Below, piece after piece: positions 60,677 through 64,000 of a stretch of 64,000 nucleotides of DNA. A program made the translations under genes and the position numbers. The stretch lies in contig JAZKEF010000022.1 of NCBI GenBank assembly GCA_040387195.1, positions 15,671 to 79,670 on the forward strand, written 5' to 3'. Below the pieces are notes generated by a model that had not been told where the DNA came from, made no database searches, and saw only the letters and a program-made list of their open reading frames with translations. Position 1 is the stretch's first letter, and every line of letters begins with the position of its first letter. Source of the stretch: UKL13-3 sp040387195 (GTDB lineage: Bacteria > Bacteroidota > Bacteroidia > UKL13-3).

Positions 60677-61633
60677 ATGAAAAAGTTCGATATCCAAAAT
60701 GTAAAAGATACCCGCTCAGGTTTTGGAGCAGGATTACATGAACTCGGTAAAACAAATGAAAATGTTGTTGCATTGTGTGCCGACTTAACCGGTTCATTAA
60801 AAATGGATGCTTTTCAAAAAGACTTTCCGGAACGGTTTATTCAGGTAGGTATTGCCGAAGCCAATATGATTGGCATGGCTGCCGGATTAACCATAGGAGG
60901 GAAAATTCCGTATACCGGAACATTTGCAAACTTTTCTACCGGTCGTGTATACGATCAGATTCGTCAAAGTGTTGCCTACTCCGGAAAAAACGTAAAAATC
61001 TGTGCATCTCATGCCGGATTAACATTGGGTGAGGATGGAGCCACACATCAGATTCTGGAAGATATCGGGCTGATGAAAATGTTGCCGGGAATGACCGTAA
61101 TTAATCCATGCGATTATAACCAAACCAAAGCAGCAACAATTGCCATAGCAGATCATAAAGGTCCGGTATATTTACGTTTTGGTCGTCCGGCTGTTCCTAA
61201 TTTCACCCCCGAAAATCAAGTGTTCGAAATCGGAAAAGCAGTGATGCTGAACGAGGGTGCGGATGTATCTATTTTTGCAACAGGACACCTGGTTTGGAAA
61301 GCCATCGAAGCCGGACATTTACTTGCAGAAAAGGGAATCAATGCAGAGATCATCAATATTCATACAATCAAACCACTGGATGCAAAAGCCATTCTGGAGT
61401 CGGCCCGTAAAACACATTGTGTGGTTACAGCAGAAGAACACCAGATGAATGGCGGATTAGGAGATAGCATTGCACAGTTATTGGCACGTGAACTTCCTAC
61501 ACCATTAGAAATGGTAGCCGTTAATGATAGTTTTGGCGAAAGTGGCACACCTGACCAGCTGATGACCAAATACGGTTTGGATGCTGTAAACATTGTGGCA
61601 GCTGCCGAAAAAGTAATAGCCCGCAAAAAGTAA
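60677..61633 (+). CDS. tktA2: Transketolase, C-terminal subunit
   Basis: 318 residues. The pyrimidine-binding and C-terminal domains of transketolase are both present: TRSGFGAGLHELGKTNENVVALCADLTGS, PERFIQVGIAEANMIGMAAGL (with the conserved Glu that activates the cofactor), ICASHAGLTLGEDGATHQ, GPVYLRFGRPAVP, then VVTAEEHQMNGGLGDSIAQLLA and FGESGTPDQLMTKYGL. It pairs with the N-half at 58421-59266. The two genes are separated by the VWA gene, with 20 bases between that stop and this start. A strong terminator follows. Confidence 0.95.
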   Translation: MKKFDIQNVKDTRSGFGAGLHELGKTNENVVALCADLTGSLKMDAFQKDFPERFIQVGIAEANMIGMAAGLTIGGKIPYTGTFANFSTGRVYDQIRQSVAYSGKNVKICASHAGLTLGEDGATHQILEDIGLMKMLPGMTVINPCDYNQTKAATIAIADHKGPVYLRFGRPAVPNFTPENQVFEIGKAVMLNEGADVSIFATGHLVWKAIEAGHLLAEKGINAEIINIHTIKPLDAKAILESARKTHCVVTAEEHQMNGGLGDSIAQLLARELPTPLEMVAVNDSFGESGTPDQLMTKYGLDAVNIVAAAEKVIARKK

Positions 61634-61656
61634 TAGGCAACATAACGATACGATTT

Positions 61657-61692
61657 AAAATAGCGCCTCATGCAAATGGGGCGCTATTTTTG
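61657..61692 (+). terminator. Intrinsic terminator of the transketolase cluster
   Basis: AAAATAGCGCC … GGCGCTATTTT with a T-run and a 12-base loop. Confidence 0.92.
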
Positions 61693-61727
61693 TTTCTTTT
61701 CCTGTGTTGATCATCAACTCTATTCTT

Positions 61728-61775
61728 TTAACCGCAGCGTTTCGCAGTGCTAACCGTTGCGCTCGTTGCGGTTAA
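61728..61775. repeat. Inverted repeat between transketolase and M3 peptidase
   Basis: TTAACCGCA (61728-61736) and TGCGGTTAA (61767-61775) are perfect 9-base arms that extend to 12 with one mismatch. The spacer holds AACCGTTGCGCTCGTTGCGG, related words of the same kind. It is probably a dispersed intergenic element. Confidence 0.5.
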
Positions 61776-61898
61776 GCCGAATGTTTGTATAAAACGTGTA
61801 CAGATGTTTAAACGTGCTTTTCTATATACGGAGAGGCATTTAAATTTATTCTTTTTCACTGATTATCCTTAAACTCGCATATACCAATTCGCTTTAGT

Positions 61899-63599
61899 AT
61901 GATCACCATCCAACAACGCAGGTTTTTACCGAATAAAATAAAAGTAACCTCATGGGAAGTATTGTCGCCATTTTTTGAACAACTCCTGTTACGTGAAATC
62001 AACTCAAAAGAGGAGCTCGAAAATTGGTTGAAAGACCGCAGCGAACTAGAGGCTTTTGTAAGTGAGGATTTAGCATGGCGGTATGTGCGCATGACATGTG
62101 ATACCGAAAATAAAGAACTTGAAAAAGCATACTTGTTTTTTGTAACCGAAATAGAACCGCAGATTGCTCCTTTATCTGATAAACTCAACCACAAGCTGGT
62201 TGCCTGTAAATATATTGATGATCTCGATCACGATAAATATTTTATTTACCTGCGATCGGTAAAAAAGGAAATAGAATTATTCAGGGAAGAGAATGTTAAA
62301 CTGTTTGCCGAAATATCGACAGAGAGCCAGAAGTATGGAGCCATCATCGGGAGTTTGAGTGTAGAGCTTGATGGCAAAGAACTCACCCTTCAACAAGCAG
62401 CTAATTATTTAAAAAATCCGGACAGGAGCAAGCGGGAAAATGCATTCAAAAAAATACAGGATAAACGTTTGGAGCACGCCACAGAGTTGGATGAGTTATT
62501 CAACCGCCTTGTGAAATTACGCCATCAGGTTGCCCTTAACGCAGGCTTCGAAAACTTCCGTGATTATATGTTTGCAGCCATGGGACGATTTGATTACGGT
62601 CCTCAGGATTGTTTTAATTTTCATGATGCAATCCAGCAAGAAGTAATGCCATTGGTAAAACAGTTTACGGAAAAGCGTGGAAAGCAATTGGGACATTCAT
62701 TACGTCCATGGGATATGGAGGTTGACACACAAAACAGGGAAGCATTGGAGCCATTTACAAGTGGCAAGGATTTATTGGACAGAACCGTAAAATGTTTCCG
62801 CAAGGTAGATGATTATTTTGCATGGTGTATCGAAACCATGGACAATATGGAACGGCTGGATCTGGAAAGCAGGAAAGGAAAAGCTCCCGGAGGATACAAT
62901 TACCCGATGGCAGAAACAGGTGTGCCCTTCATCTTTATGAATGCTGCATCATCAACCAGGGATGTGGAAACGATGGTGCATGAAGGCGGACATGCAGTAC
63001 ATTCGTTCTTAAGCAAAGACCTGGAATTGGCGGCTTTTAAAAGTTGTCCGAGTGAAGTTGCCGAATTGGCTTCTATGAGTATGGAGCTCATCAGTTATGA
63101 CGGACAGGATGAGTTTTACCGCACACCAGAAGAATTGAACAGGGCAAAAGAAGAACACCTGGAAGGCATCATCAAAATTTTGCCTTGGATTGCCACCATC
63201 GATAAATTCCAGCACTGGATCTATACGCATCCGGAACACACAATCGATGAACGGAAAGCATATTGGGTTCAACTCAGCAAAGAGTTCGGAACAGGGCTGG
63301 TTGACTGGAGCGGATTTGAAATGGCACAAGCATATTCATGGCAAAAACAACTGCACTTGTATGAAGTACCTTTTTATTACATCGAATATGGAATGGCACA
63401 ATTGGGAGCATTAGCCGTGTGGCGCAATTTCCTGTCGGATAAAAAACAAGCGGTGCAGCAATACAAAGAGGCTTTAAGTTTAGGATATACCAAAACAATA
63501 GGAGAGATCTATAAAACTGCGGGAATAGAATTTAATTTCTCTGCAACATACATTAGAGAACTAATGACATTTGTGAAGTCGGAGTTAGCGAAGTTGTGA
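61899..63599 (+). CDS. M3-family oligoendopeptidase (PepF/Thimet-like)
   Basis: 566 residues, a zinc metallopeptidase. The HExxH motif is VHEGGHAVHSFL (His about 366 and 370), with the third ligand Glu in ELASMSMELISYDG downstream. GGYNYPMAETGVPFIFMNAAS precedes it, as in PepF. The N-terminal helical half is the substrate-channel domain. It cuts peptides of about 6-20 residues in the cytoplasm. The start MITIQQRRFLPNKIKVTSWEVL lacks a signal peptide. The gene stands alone. Confidence 0.95.
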   Translation: MITIQQRRFLPNKIKVTSWEVLSPFFEQLLLREINSKEELENWLKDRSELEAFVSEDLAWRYVRMTCDTENKELEKAYLFFVTEIEPQIAPLSDKLNHKLVACKYIDDLDHDKYFIYLRSVKKEIELFREENVKLFAEISTESQKYGAIIGSLSVELDGKELTLQQAANYLKNPDRSKRENAFKKIQDKRLEHATELDELFNRLVKLRHQVALNAGFENFRDYMFAAMGRFDYGPQDCFNFHDAIQQEVMPLVKQFTEKRGKQLGHSLRPWDMEVDTQNREALEPFTSGKDLLDRTVKCFRKVDDYFAWCIETMDNMERLDLESRKGKAPGGYNYPMAETGVPFIFMNAASSTRDVETMVHEGGHAVHSFLSKDLELAAFKSCPSEVAELASMSMELISYDGQDEFYRTPEELNRAKEEHLEGIIKILPWIATIDKFQHWIYTHPEHTIDERKAYWVQLSKEFGTGLVDWSGFEMAQAYSWQKQLHLYEVPFYYIEYGMAQLGALAVWRNFLSDKKQAVQQYKEALSLGYTKTIGEIYKTAGIEFNFSATYIRELMTFVKSELAKL

Positions 63600-63735
63600 T
63601 TGGCTGATTAAGTTATTGGGTTAATAGGTTATTGAGTTATTGGCTACTGCGTACTTTATTCTTTGCCTACTTCTTTTTTGTGTCTTTCTTCAACTTAATT
63701 CTTCGTGCCTTTGTGAACAAAAAAATAAAATCAGA
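63600..63735. other. Intergenic stretch with low-complexity dispersed words
   Basis: The sequence holds GGCTGATTAAGTTATTGGG and GTTATTGAGTTATTGGCTAC, then CTTCGTGCCTTTGTG (reverse complement of CACAAAGGCACGAAG). It carries no gene and no clear promoter. Confidence 0.4.
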
Positions 63736-64000
63736 ATGATAACCTGGAATGATTTTGAAAAAGTAGAAATGCGGGTGGGAACAATCATTAGAGTAAATGA
63801 TTTTCCCGAAGCACGCAATCCTGCATATCAGTTGCATATTGATTTCGGTGAATCAGGTATCAAAAAGTCTTCAGCACAAATTACAACACTCTACAACAAA
63901 GATGAGTTGTTAAATAAACAGGTAATCGCAGTGGTGAATTTTCCACCCAAACAAATAGGAAAGTTTATGAGTGAGTGTTTGGTATTAGGTGTAGTAGGAG
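63736..64000 (+). CDS. csaA: tRNA-binding protein CsaA, 3' truncated by window edge
   Basis: The first 88 residues are visible and the frame runs off the window. MITWNDFEKVEMRVGTIIRV and EARNPAYQLHIDFGESGIKKSSAQITTLY are the start of the CsaA EMAP-like tRNA-binding OB fold. VVNFPPKQIGKFMSECLVLG is its conserved core. CsaA is a small dimer with tRNA- and peptide-binding, chaperone-like activity. The usual length is about 110 residues, so roughly 20 are missing. Confidence 0.93.
   Translation, partial: MITWNDFEKVEMRVGTIIRVNDFPEARNPAYQLHIDFGESGIKKSSAQITTLYNKDELLNKQVIAVVNFPPKQIGKFMSECLVLGVVG

Noticed and set aside
1..64000. tRNA, rRNA, prophage or integrative element
   Set aside because: I looked for CCA-ended cloverleaf-like stretches in the gaps, rRNA words, integrases and phage structural genes and found none. 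Apart from the RAYT there is no mobile-element gene.

Overview
The window looks like chromosomal DNA of a member of the Bacteroidota. Several things point that way. Promoters follow the Bacteroidota -7 pattern TAnnTTTG/TAnnTTCG instead of TATAAT, and purine-rich ribosome binding sites are scarce. Type IX secretion parts are present (a PorZ-like gene and a nuclease with a C-terminal sorting domain). There is a TonB-dependent receptor with a carboxypeptidase-like N-domain, an ileS - DksA/TraR-like - lspA gene order, a DUF5606 gene, and a signal peptide ending in AQ on most exported proteins. The base composition is moderately AT-rich and coding density is high. I see no rRNA, tRNA, CRISPR array, prophage or conjugative element. 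The only mobile-element gene is a REP-associated tyrosine transposase (RAYT).

Layout. 1-8.1 kb: the end of a hybrid sensor kinase, a dolichol-phosphate-mannose-synthase-like glycosyltransferase, a GmhB-type phosphatase, a lipoprotein, rpe, a TonB-dependent receptor, the SRP RNA gene on the minus strand, and a DUF4349-like coiled-coil/barrel protein. 8.1-16.3 kb: acyl-CoA carboxylase beta subunit, a small TonB-like protein, a GH92 mannosidase, a striking 21-bp repeat array, a bifunctional nuclease, a nucleoside transporter and a CHAP-like hydrolase. 16.3-25 kb (minus strand): outer membrane barrel, lspA, a lysine-rich DksA/TraR-like protein, ileS and an RND/MMPL exporter. 25-34.3 kb: porZ, recO, DUF5606, the fused mutase icmF, the RAYT with its palindromes, and an esterase. 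34.3-44.7 kb: CocE-type hydrolase plus NTF2-like protein, GNAT, GT-C-like membrane protein, Spx/YffB-like protein, TPR histidine kinase, acyl-ACP desaturase, GreA-like protein, LpxL-type acyltransferase, DUF4421. 44.7-50.6 kb: a marR-yceI-flavin reductase-DODA dioxygenase cluster, a GT87-like membrane protein and two outer membrane barrels. 50.6-58.3 kb: aminopeptidase P, SDF symporter, msrB, a T9SS nuclease, an FAD dehydrogenase and a small lipoprotein. 58.4-64 kb: transketolase split into two genes around a VWA-domain gene, an M3 oligoendopeptidase and the start of csaA.

How it fits together. Most genes are core or housekeeping: pentose phosphate carbon flow (rpe, split transketolase), branched-chain acyl-CoA metabolism (MCC-like carboxylase, IcmF), envelope biogenesis (lspA, LpxL-like enzyme, GmhB-like enzyme, many beta-barrels), protein export (SRP RNA, T9SS PorZ), translation and repair (ileS, recO) and peptide turnover. 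The unusual material lies mostly between genes: an 18-unit array in near-perfect 21-bp register, a RAYT gene that carries its own REP palindrome in frame, hairpin-bearing leaders, and dispersed palindromic or low-complexity fragments. I did not find a clear new multi-gene system. The repeat array and the RAYT/REP locus are the strongest candidates for unexplained biology.
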